A stretch of 64,000 bases of DNA from Ascaris suum. Its lineage: Eukaryota > Nematoda > Chromadorea > Rhabditida > Ascarididae. Location of the stretch: positions 5,973,703 through 6,037,702 of the forward strand of contig CM024183.1 of the NCBI GenBank assembly GCA_013433145.1, in the 5' to 3' direction. Under the pieces are notes generated by a model. That model was given only the letters and a program-made list of their open reading frames with translations. It did not search any database and had not been told where the DNA came from. Below are positions 21,101 through 46,425 of this stretch, in pieces. Position 1 is the stretch's first letter. Each line of letters opens with the position of its first letter. The translations under genes and the position numbers were made by a program.

Positions 21101-24100
21101 GATTAATTTTTGAAAGGGGAGGGGGAAGATAGGGCGGAGAGGTGCTATGGGGAGGGGTGTATTGCTAAGTGATTGCCGCTGCAGATGACATTTGCATAAT
21201 GGGGAATTCAATTTGTGCATATTTTCGTATAAACAGTCGCTTAAGTAAATAGTTGCTCTGAATGAATGATTCGAAACTAAATAGTGTTCTATAACGAGAA
21301 AGATGATGTAGTAATCACTTTCGTTTAAGTGTTGCACATATTTAAATACTATGTGTGATATGTTACCGTATACCTCACAAATAAAATTCTCCATTGAAAG
21401 TAATATTTACTCAGTTTCTTTTTATTGTTGAAATTAATTAATGAGCCATTTCTGCAGATTTCTGTCATGCAAAAAAAAAAGAGAGAACGCCTTTCCCACA
21501 AATTTCCAAATGGAGGCGCAACAGTTATCAGAAGATTTTCATATGAAGATGAGGCTGATCATAGACTCTTTGTTGGCAGCAAAAGCTGAAACATTCATAG
21601 TGCATTTTTCAAAGCAACGACTTAAGTAATCTTGGTCACGCTAATCGCTAAATTTGTTTATTTAACAGCTAATAGTTGAAAATATTGGAAATTATGAGAG
21701 TCTAAATAGAAATAATGCCTCATATTCAAATTTCATTTCAGAATGCACATTCATAATGCAAATCTTCTGGCCGAGAAAGAGCACGCAAGTGGTTTTGTGG
21801 GTGGTGCCGAAAAAGGACCAACACCGGTGACGCAATTCGGTTTTGACATTCCAACATGCTGCGGTTATTTGCCACAAAATAACGATTGGTGCGATGATTG
21901 GGTGGTAAGCATGTTCAGGTGGATTATTCATCTTCTCGTTGGGAGCACATTCCAGAGCTAGGAAGGGGAAGGAGGATGTGGTAGATGAAATTGAATTGAT
22001 TCCATTGTTGAAGATTTACGGCCGCATATGATAATAACCAAGAAGTTCTACTTCTGTGTAATTAAGTATCCTCTTCGAAAGCAGCGAATAATTTCCTCAG
22101 TTTTAGCCAGTATATTAAGCGTGTTTAGTGAAGTAGGCGAAGAAGTCTATAGCTATTAAATAACCACAAATTCTCAGGCGAGGGTGCATGAAAATCATTC
22201 AACAATAAAAGCATTTTTGCAATGAAACTTTCATTGCATATGATATGCTACGCTCATGGCCTATCTCATTAACGTTGATCGGTGAAGTGGGCTTCGTATA
22301 AAAAGGGGCTCTTGGCTACCAAACAAATTGAATTATTCTTCCAAAGGGCACAGTCGTGAGGGGGATGTGTTTGGTTGCTCGCAAATATGTAGGCGCCTTC
22401 CACTTCCAGCAATAGCAGCTTGATGTTCGGAGCAACCAAGAATGCTGTATTCGTATTCGTTTAAAGCTCCTGAGATTTGCTGTACCCTATCTTGTTTGCA
22501 TTTTCAACTGCCCTCCATTTGACTTTCACCCCTAACCAAGCCTAGCCCTAATCCTACATGCATAAAATCGTGATCTTGAAGCGGATTCTGAAAGCGTTAG
22601 AAGAGTTCAACAATATTTTCACTTGCTTAAACGTCCAATCATCTGCTTTCTTAAATGTCAGATTTTAATAATTACGGCGACCAGGCATTTCTTCCGGTGC
22701 ATCTTTTGGAGCATATCTGGCTAGTTCATGCATAAATGCGCTTTAAATAAAGAAAATTAATGTGGTTTTAAAAAATCAAAGGGGCATTTTATCCATATCC
22801 ATATCTGCATCATCTGAAACGAATCATGAAGTTCCATAATATAAATAAAATCATGCATACTATATATTTAGTGCAGATTAACATCGCACAGGTAGTTCTT
22901 TTTTATGTGTTTTGCAAGGATAGGCATAAGAGATATGATCATATTTTCGAAATTGTAGTTTAACTCTTTGAAAAAGAGCAATTATGCATACCTATTGATA
23001 GGTTTCCTCATTTTTCAGACATTCTTCACTCGAAATCGCTTGAAGTTTCAAATCGATATGTTACTTGAGGTTTTTCTTTCTTATTTTATTCGTTTCAAGC
23101 ATAAAATATTTCGCCATTCGAGATAGAATACTTTGATTGTTTTTGAAACGAAAGGGTGAGGTGCTAAGTGGACAAGTGAACCCCTTACTGCCGCGATCGA
23201 GATGGCAGCTGTGGAAAAGCATGAGTCTTTATTGCATGAATTGCTTGTAGAAAATCAGATTTGAACATTATTCTTACATCTAAGCTGTTATTGGTTGTGG
23301 GAGAAAACATTTTTGATTCCACATTTCAGAAATTCGTCATTTTTATTTAAAGGAAGAGAGGGAATGTTTCATTCGTAAGAAGCATCATCTTTATAGGTTT
23401 GATATTTTCGCAGCTTGATTCACAATTTAGAGCAATGCGCATCCAGCCGGTGATGTAAGAGAGGTAGGTGCCCACTTGCTCATGGCATCCCTTTCACATA
23501 CCTGTGATCTTCAAATGATAAAAGTCTAGGGTTTCCGACATCTCTAGTACTTTATTTTCATTAATCGATTTCACTTCTATGCCTGCTGGTTGTGCTCATG
23601 AAATTTGCATAGGGCTGACTTATCTTGCATGAATGGTTGGTGCAATGAACGTTAGTTTCACTCGAATACGCATATAATGCGACCCTCTAGAAATGTTTGA
23701 AGACTTTGAAACTTCACGTCAGTCTCACTCGAGCGTATTGCCAAGAGACACAAAAATCCTCCAACTGCAACAGTGCTATGCTCGCTCATGAAACAGTTTA
23801 TTCGTATTAGGAAACGAACTGTGTTTTTTTTAATTCTAGTAAGAAGAACTTCATCAGAAATTAATATTTTTTTTAGCTTCTGTTGAAAAAATACCCGTAA
23901 TTCTTCAACACTTACTAGAGGATATCTCAACTGTCGAGTTCTAGTTGGACCAAATTGCATTCGTTTCATTGTGGTAATTATTCGCTCGATGTGTGGTTAG
24001 AGATTTGAACTGATCCTTCGCAGTTGAAATGACAAATGCCGACTTGCCAGAGCATCTTCACTCTTTTTTCTTGCCTTCGACACTTCTATAGAAGTTTTTT

Positions 24101-25668
24101 ATCGATGAAAGTTATAGAAAAGAGGTGATCGAGAATTGATGTCGTTATGGCCACAGTTGGAACGCAAAATTCCTGAATATTTCAAGGACTGTGGTCCAAT
24201 TATACCGAGCATTTTGCATGGTGATTTATGGTCTGGAAATTACGCTTATTGCGAGAGTGGACCAGGTGCTTCTAAATTCATTTTTGGGCTAGTTTTTTCG
24301 TTACCATTATGAGCTTCTGAAAAGTGTTATTGGACTGAAGTCGTTAGGATTTGAAAAAGAAAAAGAAAACCAGAATATTTGTCCTTTTTTATTGATATTG
24401 AATTAAAAGTTGAAATTTTATTGATTATTCAATTGTTCACTTTGACATGCAGCAATTGTCTAGTTCTTTTCCTTGAAACTGGGCAATAATTAAAGAAGAG
24501 GGAAGACTAGGTTGACCTCATCGTACACTCGAAATGTATCCCTCAGGAATTTCATATCAGAAATATCAGGTGACAGCTCTTTCCATGGTCTGTAGCCAGT
24601 CTCGACCATGGCACTTGATCATTTCTAACGTTCTTCTTATTATATGTTCTTTCATTGCAGTGATCTTTGATCCAGCATCTTTCTACGGCCATAGCGAATA
24701 TGAGATGGGCATTATGACGATGTTTGGTGGATTTGGTGGTGCTGTCTATTCGGCGTACCATGACGTCATTCCAAAGCAGAAGGGTGCAGATAAAAGAATT
24801 CAGCTTTACGAACTCTACCATCATCTTAATCATTGGTATATTTTTTCCTTCGGTTTTTTGACAAAGGAGTTCTTTTTCTTGTCATCTGCACTGGTTTTCT
24901 TTCAGGATAGAAAAATCTGAAAGGACGTTTTTCCCTTCTACCATCGGTTTGCGAGATTGTTTTTATCAAAAGTGGTGTGAAAATTTTTGCATTGTGTCAT
25001 CGAGACGTTTTTTTTTTTGATGGGAGTATAGAAGCCGTTTTGAAAGTAGATGCTTTTTATCAGAGTCTCCTTTAGTTCCTTCCAAAACAACTTGTTGAGA
25101 CGACAAAGATATCCTTGAAGCTAATGAGCTGTCTAGTAAGGTACAACTTGTAATGGGTCGGCAAAGTCCACAAGGAAGGCAGACAGAAGAAAAAACACAA
25201 CCAGACGAAAGATGAACGTTGGTCGTCGCCATTAGCGAGTGCATCGGCCCCACCGAAGCTAGAATCCCATAGTATTTAATGAATGGTCTTTGCTTTGGTA
25301 TGAAATTCTGCCTTATTTTTCCAATTTCTAAACGGGAATGCAGCATTTGAAATTTATCTATACGATATAAAGGCATGTTGTTTGAAAATGCTTCAATGTT
25401 TGAATTTTTGAACGTTCCGCTTGAATGGGTAAGTGATACAAAACTTTCTGTTGTGATATTATGCCCGAATTCGCTGCTATATATTCGTCATTTCGGAATT
25501 CCAAATTTCCCTCCGTTAGGTTGTGGAAATGCTGGTGGTATATATAAGCATATTGACACGTCTAGAAATGATACGAAGCAAAAGGAAAGTGGTAATTTTG
25601 ATTCTAGGAATCACTTCGGTGGCGGTTATCGAGGAGGATCGCTGTCAATAATGCAGTCACTTTCATGA
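18158..25668 (+). CDS. fn3k: Fructosamine-3-kinase / ketosamine-3-kinase family protein, eight exons
   Basis: Exons: 18158-18301, 19041-19124, 20737-20831, 21742-21904, 23019-23069, 24118-24265, 24661-24835, 25608-25668 (TGA). Phases agree at all junctions (0,0,2,0,0,1,2) and the product is 306 aa, close to the usual 309. N-terminal [12 protein letters not shown] and the FIKFN lysine form the nucleotide-binding lobe. HGDLWSGN (Asp 215) is the catalytic loop and [13 protein letters not shown] (Asp 232) the metal-binding motif. [18 protein letters not shown] and [11 protein letters not shown] are further family signatures. The enzyme phosphorylates the C3 hydroxyl of sugars attached to protein lysines in the cytosol, so that the adduct falls off. 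The ATG was chosen because the family starts here; a TTTCAG acceptor at 18108-18113, 44 bases upstream, may be the trans-splice site. No lesion is seen. Confidence 0.93.
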
Positions 25669-26769
25669 ACGAATGAGTGTTGAGTTCGATTAACGTTCTT
25701 TTCACTTTGTGTTATGTGCGTCATTAGTCCACGCATTGATGTTCATATTTCTGTGCTTGCTGCTTCTTTGGAAAAAGGGAGGAGGAAGGGCAACAATGCA
25801 TCGAGATGCCTCTATATTTATTTTTACGCATTTCGGTATGACGATTTGTTTGATTCAATGCAAGGATATGTCGATAACGGCGTCATTGTGTGAAAATGTT
25901 GATTCATTTGTCGGGCTGTTGAGGCATTGTACGCTTCCAGTTTGCTCTCAAGGACCACTTTGCCCCGAAGAAACTGTTCACGTATGAAACTGCCTTGTAT
26001 TTCATCTGCGCCATTGATTCCTTCCTCTCTAGAAGGGCTCGACAGGTACATCCATTGAAGCAATCATCCGTGAGCATGTCATAAAGCTATGACGGTATGG
26101 CCACACGGATATGACCGAATTGGGCATCCCGAGTGAACAGAATTTTTGCGGGAGAAATTCCCGGGGGTTTTCAATGTTTCGCTCTAAAAAAATAGAACAG
26201 TCGATTAAGTATTGAAGGGTATATGAGAATTGAGTGATATTGCATGCAGTCTTGCGTGTTTGTGCTTCCTCATGATTTAATCATGAATAAAGCTTTTACC
26301 GATTTTCGTTCTATTTTTAGTTGGCGTGCTCGATCACTGGGTTGGAGTACAGGGTAACGGCAGCATTGCGGTCACTTTTTTATGCTCTGACTCATTTCGC
26401 ATTAAACACTCATCTCCATTGGTATATGATCGCTGATGTAAAATGAGGACTGGTGTTGAGTTGAATTTGAGCCCATGAAATCCACCATCGAAACGAAAGC
26501 GCTCGATTCAGTTTGACTACCGAATTTTACAGGGCGCCACTTAGTCAAATCAACAACGACCGCCAATAGTTTTCGCTATGGACATTTTCTCCTTTGTAAT
26601 CTTCCTTAGTCGAAGTCGTGTATATTGCAGATTAAAAGAGGAAGCGATATCGAAGAACAATGGAATACGAAAAAATCCATTTACTAACTTTTATTCCTCT
26701 TTCGCGAACTTATTAATACTAACATAAAAGCTAAAGCTTTTATATTAGGTAAAGCTAAGCTAAAGCTTC
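25669..26769. other. Intergenic region between convergent FN3K and GDH
   Basis: This is the 3' flank of both genes. Frames at 25709-25987 (plus) and 25824-26063 (minus) overlap one another and lack motifs or splice support. Nothing else is visible apart from the distant AATAAA. Confidence 0.5.
26286..26291 (+). terminator. Possible FN3K poly(A) signal
   Basis: This is the first AATAAA I found on the plus strand after the FN3K stop, but it is about 620 bases away, so the assignment is weak. Confidence 0.2.
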
Positions 26770-26775
26770 TTTATT
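26770..26775 (-). terminator. Poly(A) signal of GDH
   Basis: AATAAA on the minus strand lies 34 bases past the GDH stop codon (26812-26810). It sits beside an AAGCTTTAGCTT-like inverted sequence at about 26729-26768. Confidence 0.6.
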
Positions 26776-26809
26776 TGAGGAGTACAAAGATGACGATCTG
26801 TGGCGACTA

Positions 26810-34840
<8,031 letters not shown>

Positions 34841-35865
34841 TTTCGCACCTGTTTTTTTCTGGAAAGAAATAATGCATGATTTAAAAATGCCTCAATCAAT
34901 TTTACAACGTATCAAATAGCATGTTGAAACGTCCTGATTTCAAAGAAAGCAGGTCTTTCTAAAATGTGAGTAGGACTATGCGAAAGACCGAACCGATGAA
35001 AATTTCCGCTTTAAGCATATAAGTTATTATGAGAGCAATTGAAAAACTATTTGGATTGTCGGATAGAAAAATAATTTATTATTTATAAAAGCCGACTGTC
35101 AACAAACATTTTCTTCATCTTAGGATATATGGATGATGCGCATCCTGTTTTTGCACTATCCATTGAATGAATGTCTAATTTTTGGGAAAGAGCATCATGT
35201 GATGAAAGTAAAGGATGAAACGAAAATTTCAAGATTCTTATCAAGAAATTATCAGTTTTATTTAAGAAATTGCAACGATTAATTTATGAATCAATTATTT
35301 CACTCTTCGTTTAAACTCATGCGAAACCAACAGTTGTATCAGAGCGTAACGATAAGTAATTTCACGAAAAAAAAAGAGCAAAACATGTTCATGGCAAAAG
35401 CGGATATCATATTTGCATGTGGAATTTTTTGTCACAACAAATTGGCTATCAGCAAATAAATTTTCCGCCTATTTTATCAATTATTTATTATTTTTAAAAT
35501 ATTCCTAAATAATTTTATAATTTCAACTTCAAAAGGGATTCTTTGAATTTTGGGGAAAATTTAATGAAAAATTTACAAAATTTACAGAGAAATCTTTATG
35601 GCATTAATGAGGCGAAAATTTAAAATTGGTTATACCTCAAACCTTAGTTTATTTATTTATTTATTTATTTATATTTATATAAGATAAAATTATTCAATTT
35701 TTAGTTTCTGTTTTTAGAGCATTTATTTGAACAAATTTATGCTCGATGAATAAGTTATAAATTGATGAGAAGCAATGCTATGATGCAAAAGCGGATCGAC
35801 AGAGTTGCTAAACATTCATTTCAAGAGAATATTGCAGATACAACCGATTGACAGCTGTTTCCATG

Positions 35866-35873
35866 CTTATATA
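35866..35873 (-). promoter_or_regulatory. Possible TATA box upstream of GDH
   Basis: TATATAAG on the minus strand, about 1 kb before the first visible GDH exon. If used, a 5' non-coding or transit-peptide exon would start near 35845. AT-rich DNA makes chance matches likely. Confidence 0.2.
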
Positions 35874-38800
35874 GAGGACGATATAATGAAGCATCTGAAT
35901 GCTTACAACTGATAAGAAACTCCCAAATGTGGTCAATATTTAGTGTGGCCACAAATGATATTGATTACAACAACGAAATGAACTCTACGTGCGAAAGAAG
36001 AAAACATTCCCATGATCATTGTTCATGTTTACCATTACAATATAGAGTTTGAACTCTTATGTAGTCCATAAAATTTTAGTTGAATGGAATTTAATCGACA
36101 AATAACCTATCGAGTGAACGCTTGAAATAATATAGTGTGCAATATATTTGTGTGCAATCTAAATCGTTGTTATATTTTTCATTTCATTGAAATGATTAAA
36201 AGAATTACGCTTATAACGATATTATTGTAATAAGTAACTAATAAATGTTTTATTTTGTGAAAGGATTTTTGATCGGATAAGATATTAAGCAATTATTGAT
36301 AAACATCTTTGCGAATACTCTATAGACATGATAGGTTTCTTTCGATGTAATCGATCAACAAAGGTTATTGTATATGCCGAAATTAACTATCATCAATTCA
36401 TCGATTTCTTCAACTATTGTCGACTTGAATTTTCATTGAAAAGAGTTCGGAGAAAAATGCTTTTGAAGAAAATAATTTGGACAAAATATTTTCCATCACT
36501 ATATGCTATGAAATGTTTTTTTTTCTTTTTTTCGAAATAGGCAACATTTTCACTTTGATATTGATCAATGCTAAAGTAATTAAATTTTCCAGAGAAATGA
36601 AAGAATTCAAAGAGATAAGGCATCAAATTCTTTTATACAGCCTAAATGAAGTTTCATTCGTTCAAGGCAATCATTGAAAAAATAAAACAAACACTTCATT
36701 CTTCTTTATTTGTGGAGTGGAGAAATGAGGTGATGAATAGCCCGGAAATGAATCGTACGTCCGACTATACCTCGATATTGGTGAGAAATATTACAGCGAT
36801 CAAAAAAAAGGAAACTAGTTGGAGGAATGGAAGGCAATTTTTATTCATTAAAAGAACATATCTTACGTTTTTTTAATTGACTAGCAATAGTATGCGCGAC
36901 AAGACGTGAAAAGAAGATGAAAGTAATAGTCGTGTTTTCCCAGCCACTAAAATCAACGATAATGCCTTTTGTTAGTGATGCTTCCCGTCAATTTTTTCCA
37001 CTCTCATTGGCTTCCAATCCTCCCCCTCCCCCCTCCCATTCTCTCGGTTTACTCGCGACTCATAAAAATACATTGAAATAGCGCCCTCTGAACGGTGAAA
37101 GCCGATATCCACGAAAAAATGTCGCAATAAGTGGTGCAAGAATGATGGAGAATTTAGGCAATAACATGTGTCAGCATTAATTTGCGTTGCTCTGATCAGT
37201 ATTACCATATTTGAAAACCTTTCGTTGATAGCAATATTTTTAATAACTTTTTGGGGTAAAAATACTTGAATTAATAAGCCTTAAATTCAAAAATATATTG
37301 GGAGAAATGTATGTTTTTTTTTTAACTGACAAATAAAGCACATCTATAAATAGTGGCTAATATTTCAAAATCATTGAAAAAAATTTTCAATGCAAAATTT
37401 TTTAACACATAATGGATAAGCAAATGATAAATATTTATTCGATTGCATTTTTTTTGAAGCCTTAAAAAATATGAAGAAAAAAAACGAATTTATGAAAGTT
37501 AACATTACAACATTTATATAGTAGTAATTCAACGAGTAATTAAACATTTCAACAATATGTAAAATTATTTTCAAATGAAATATTTTATGCAAATTTCATT
37601 AAGATAATGTATTTTTTTTAAAGAAACTCTTTTAAAATTTTATAACTTCACTAAGACTAAGGATTATAATAATACGATAGGCTATTTTGAGTAAATCGAT
37701 AGTTCTTTGAGTAATCGATAGTTCAATTATAATTATTGATGATATTGAAATGATCGGCTATATTTTGTATCACCTATCGTGAGGTCGGCAGTTGTTTTTT
37801 TTTTCTTCGTTCAAAATTATTCAAACCCTGGAAATTTTTAAAAAATCGTGAAGAAAATGAAAAAAAAAATTCAGCAAACCTCTTTAATCAAAAGAGAAAA
37901 AGAAAAATTTAGTTTCATTCATCGTTTAATATTTCGGAAAATCCGGCTTAGTCATGAAATGTTGATTGAAATTAGGCAAAACTGATTTATTCACTCATTC
38001 GATGGTCAAATGTCAAACTATGTCTTGTTACTAGCAAACGAGTTTACCTCCAGATGGAATTTGTTAATTGGTTGCTGCTGATCAGCTGATTATGAACAAT
38101 AGGAGAACTTTTTTTTTGCGATAGGTAGGTCTATTTTTGTAAAGTTCGTTCTTTTGAAATTTGCACGCTTGTAGCAGCTTATCGATATATTCGTAAAAGC
38201 TTATCAACACTTTTTTTAAAAAATTTTATAGACCCATACGGTTGTCGTTTTGCACTAGAAATATTTGCAAATTTAGTCTGAGCAAAGTTATCAGTGGTGG
38301 ATGCATAGTGGTGGATGCAAGAGGTTTATGTTCATGCTCGAAGATGCATTGAAAAGTTTTTCTTCCACAAATTTTTCAGCCACTAAAATTCTCAATTTTC
38401 AGCATTCTTTCAACAGTGCTCAATGCTTTGCATTTATAAATGAAAAACTTATTTGCCTATTAGAGCACTACTTATGCAATTGCAATGGAAGTTCCATTGA
38501 AGGAACTGCTCGAAACAATATAATTTTTTATTGGGTTAAACCTTATCATCAGCCATAGACATCGCAGAACAATCACGATTATGACTTCGTACTGTTTAGT
38601 CACCAGGCTGAAAAATCTTTCTAATATGTAAACTGGAGGTAGTTTGTTGAAGTTTATTCCGTTGCAAAAATTTCGTCAGTGCTATTCATCCATGTTGAAA
38701 AATCTTTCGCAAGGTTGCACTCAGTAGCACTGACCATTACTGACCAGCAGTGACTGGCACATCTGCTCTCTTCAATTTCCGACGGTTATTTCGTCGCAAT

Positions 38801-39044
38801 GAAAGCTGTATGACCAACAAATCATATCCAGCAACATCAGTAATCACATAAATGTAATGCAGAACGAGAGTGTTGATCATTTACAGTACGAATCATTGAT
38901 GGCGTTTTGTAATAAATGTTGATAAGTATATTTGCAGTCTTACATCTATAGAAGTGCCGAAATGTTTGGTCGGATAATTATATCTCTTTGGTTGGTTGAT
39001 AACTGCTACTGGAAGGATGCACATAGCATTAAAATAATCGTTAT

Positions 39045-39185
<141 letters not shown>

Positions 39186-41738
39186 GAAAAGTTCGAGGCT
39201 AGGGCATACGGAAATTATATCCTAATTAAACATTTTTTTTTCAGTGGCTTTAATCTGGAATAAACACTTGCGTGTACTGTGATTTAAATTCACGGCTGAG
39301 AATTTCAGTTGTTGTAATTTTTTCAACAACCTCCATGCTGAATGGATTCTCTCTGCGTTAACAGGATGACAGTAGAGATTCTTCGATATAATCCAAAAAT
39401 TCAATTCTTCTGTCGTCTAATCTGTAGCCACGCAACACCGGAAAACAAAACGGTGCTGCCATAAAAGCGCCAACCGATAAAATCTCCAGTGAGCGATATT
39501 TCTTAAGACATCGATGTTCTATGGTGCTTCCGCAGGTGTTTGTTTAAACGAAAACCATCTTCAGCACATCTTCCTTGTTTATTGAATACTAGTGGAAAAA
39601 CAGGATAGATGCAGGTCGGTGTTCGCTGATCAGAGCTGCTTAACGCTCTTCTTGATAGGGGCATCGTAGTTAGCTTGTCAATCGGCGCTTCTGTTGAACA
39701 AAATTTGAGACTTGGTGATTAGAAGAAATCAAAATGAAAGGTATCACCTCCTCTTAATTAAAATAATCGTCGCATTTTTTTTCGGAGAAGCATCTATCAA
39801 GTGTGCTTTATATTCGCAAGCATTAAATTCGCTAATTCGTTTTATCCAAAAAAGTTCGACGGAGCATATCATTTCCACTTAAAAATAGGATCCTGTAAAA
39901 CGAACTCGTTTCTTTAAAGCTTTGCATTCAAAGAGATTGATCATTAAGGCAATAAGGGATGACGCTAATAACCTAACATAAATTTTTAAAAGACCTGATT
40001 AGGGACGGTAGGAAAATAACTTCCGCTTGCTTTTTCCAAAATTTCTTGCGAATTTGCCATCGGCAAAATTTAACACATTTACCAACATTTACTGAGAACG
40101 CGATAATCAGCGCAGGCATGGTAGAAACCGTCGGTGAATTTTCCCCTTCTTTGTACACTTTTATAGCCGATGTGACATTATTATAAGCATAGTGAAGAGA
40201 ACGTTTGTGGGTTTTTCACTCGAATAATTTACCCGATATCAATAGCTGTGTCAAGTTTTCAAAATTTCTATCACTTCGCCATGCTGCAGCAAATGTTATG
40301 ACTTTGATTTGTTCGGGTCGTCTATTTCGTTCAGCAAAAAGCTGCTTGTTTCAATGTGTGCTTTCATCGATGATAACGACCAATAATAAACAACACTAAG
40401 CAGTTAACTAGGTGTACGCTAAATGATCACAGTGCATCAAGAACGACAATCGTTGGACATAACATTAAAAAATTGTTCAGAGTGGTGTTTTTTTCGAAAG
40501 CTCTTTTCTTGTGATATATAATCGCAGCAAAGATGCAATAGACGCCTCATTTAGAAACTTTGGAATATTCTAAATGCTGATTCAAGTGGACTATAAAAGA
40601 ATTTCATGGCTTAGTCTCGTTAGGTCATCATAGCTTCTATAAACGTAACGCAAAAATTGTAGCAATGTATTCCATTCATATTATTCGTAGAATAGGTGAA
40701 GGATGGGAGCCACCAGTGTAACCCGGAGCATCAACGTATTCCAATCACGTTAGCAGTGATATTGCTTAATGTTTTTGCACTAAGTTGTTGCCAGGGTTGC
40801 ATTAATGAATGCACTTTTCAAGTTTCATCTATTCTTTCGTTATTTAAACGCTGTTTTTGCACAACAACTTGTATATCACGATCTATATTTCTTAAGATTT
40901 CGCGATAAGGCGATATTTCTTATGACAGATTATATGTATGCATCTATTTATGCATATACATATGTATAAATTTATTTTACACATTTTAATGCATATATAC
41001 GTTTTGACTAATAATTTCATTTCGTGCATCGTAGAAGTGATTACGTTGAAAGTTAGTTAGTAAAAACTGAACTATGAGGTGAAAACTTTTTCTGTGATGT
41101 GATCACATTCGGATTTATTATATAAACCTGAGAATAACTAGGAACACTTGAAATTTGCGAATCAAGTTTACTCGACAGGCAGTTAGCTTTTGCCCAAATG
41201 CAAAGTTTTTTTTTCTTTCATTTCAGATTCGTATGACTAGTCGGCTGTCCATCAGAATCCAGTAATAGTTCGTTCATCGTTCACTGTTTTTCCACTACGA
41301 AGCGATTATGTTGCAACAGCGGATTGAAGTGCAAAAGAATATATCATACCAGCTTCTCTGGCCCACTTTTCCATTTAATGAATAAAATATTCAGTTCATA
41401 CAATTGCTCCGGTCTCATACAACTAGCATGAAGTTGAATATATTTGTCGCATCTAAAGGGTTTTCTTCTTCTCTTAGTTCGGCATTGATTTTGATGCAAA
41501 AGCAAATTTGATCAATTTTCTGAGCGAAATTATAACTTTTATCCCGGAGAAATATATCATTATTTTGGGTCGTTTGAACGTATTCATAGTGCATTCTTGC
41601 TGATCATTTTTGAAATCACTTTGATCGAAATGAAGAGAGATTCAGACATTTCATCGTTTTATGTAATTAATTGATGCAGTTTGCAAGCATACAATAAGTG
41701 TGTAAACAATCATAACCCATATTTCTATATTATTTCAG

Positions 41739-42079
41739 CAGCCAAAGAAAATAACCTCGTTGAAGCATTAGTAGCTTACTCAAAATGGAATGAAATTCGG
41801 CCGAAAAAATTACTGATCACACAGTTTTCATTTCGCTTGAGACCGACATTCAACTCTTCTTTATTTCGCATCAAGATATCGCTTGAGTGGGTATTGATTC
41901 TCATACTGCACTATTGGTAACCGAATTTCTTTTTTTCCTTCACATAGTGCCTAAGGAAAACGATTTTGTCATACGTCCGGAAATTAAGATGCAGGGCGAA
42001 AATTTCGACAGATACAACCGCAATGTTCCAAATAAAACATCAGTCCGAAGAACATCATGAACTCTTATATCCTTTTTGA
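41739..42079 (+). CDS. Candidate two 3' exons of an unknown gene
   Basis: Exon A, 41739-41890, follows TATATTATTTCAG and encodes AAKENNLVEALVAYSKW... ending SLEW, phase 0 at a GTATTG donor. Exon B, 41948-42079, follows a strong acceptor (TTTTTTTCCTTCACATAG) and encodes CLRKTILSYVRKLRCRAK... ending HHELLYPF, then TGA. The 57-bp intron is a normal small nematode intron, and the two frames join without a shift to give 93 residues. Exon A needs an upstream exon ending in phase 1, which I could not find, so the protein is N-terminally incomplete. The family is not recognised. The region overlaps several random frames on the other strand. Confidence 0.33.

Positions 42080-46425
<4,346 letters not shown>

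Noticed and set aside
22299..22420. TATAAAAAGG with a 16-codon ATG frame in an FN3K intron
   Set aside because: TATA-like words are common in this AT-rich DNA and the frame is too short to support a nested gene.
24966..25376. 136-codon minus-strand frame in FN3K intron 7
   Set aside because: No family motif, splice partner or promoter. Frames of about this length are expected roughly once by chance in a window of this size and composition.
38301..38558. 85-codon ATG frame
   Set aside because: Length expected by chance in AT-rich DNA; no motif, promoter or poly(A) signal.
40696..40908. Cys-rich, signal-like 70-codon frame
   Set aside because: Starts with GTG and has an in-frame stop just before it; no upstream exon with ATG fits, so it is mentioned only as a curiosity.
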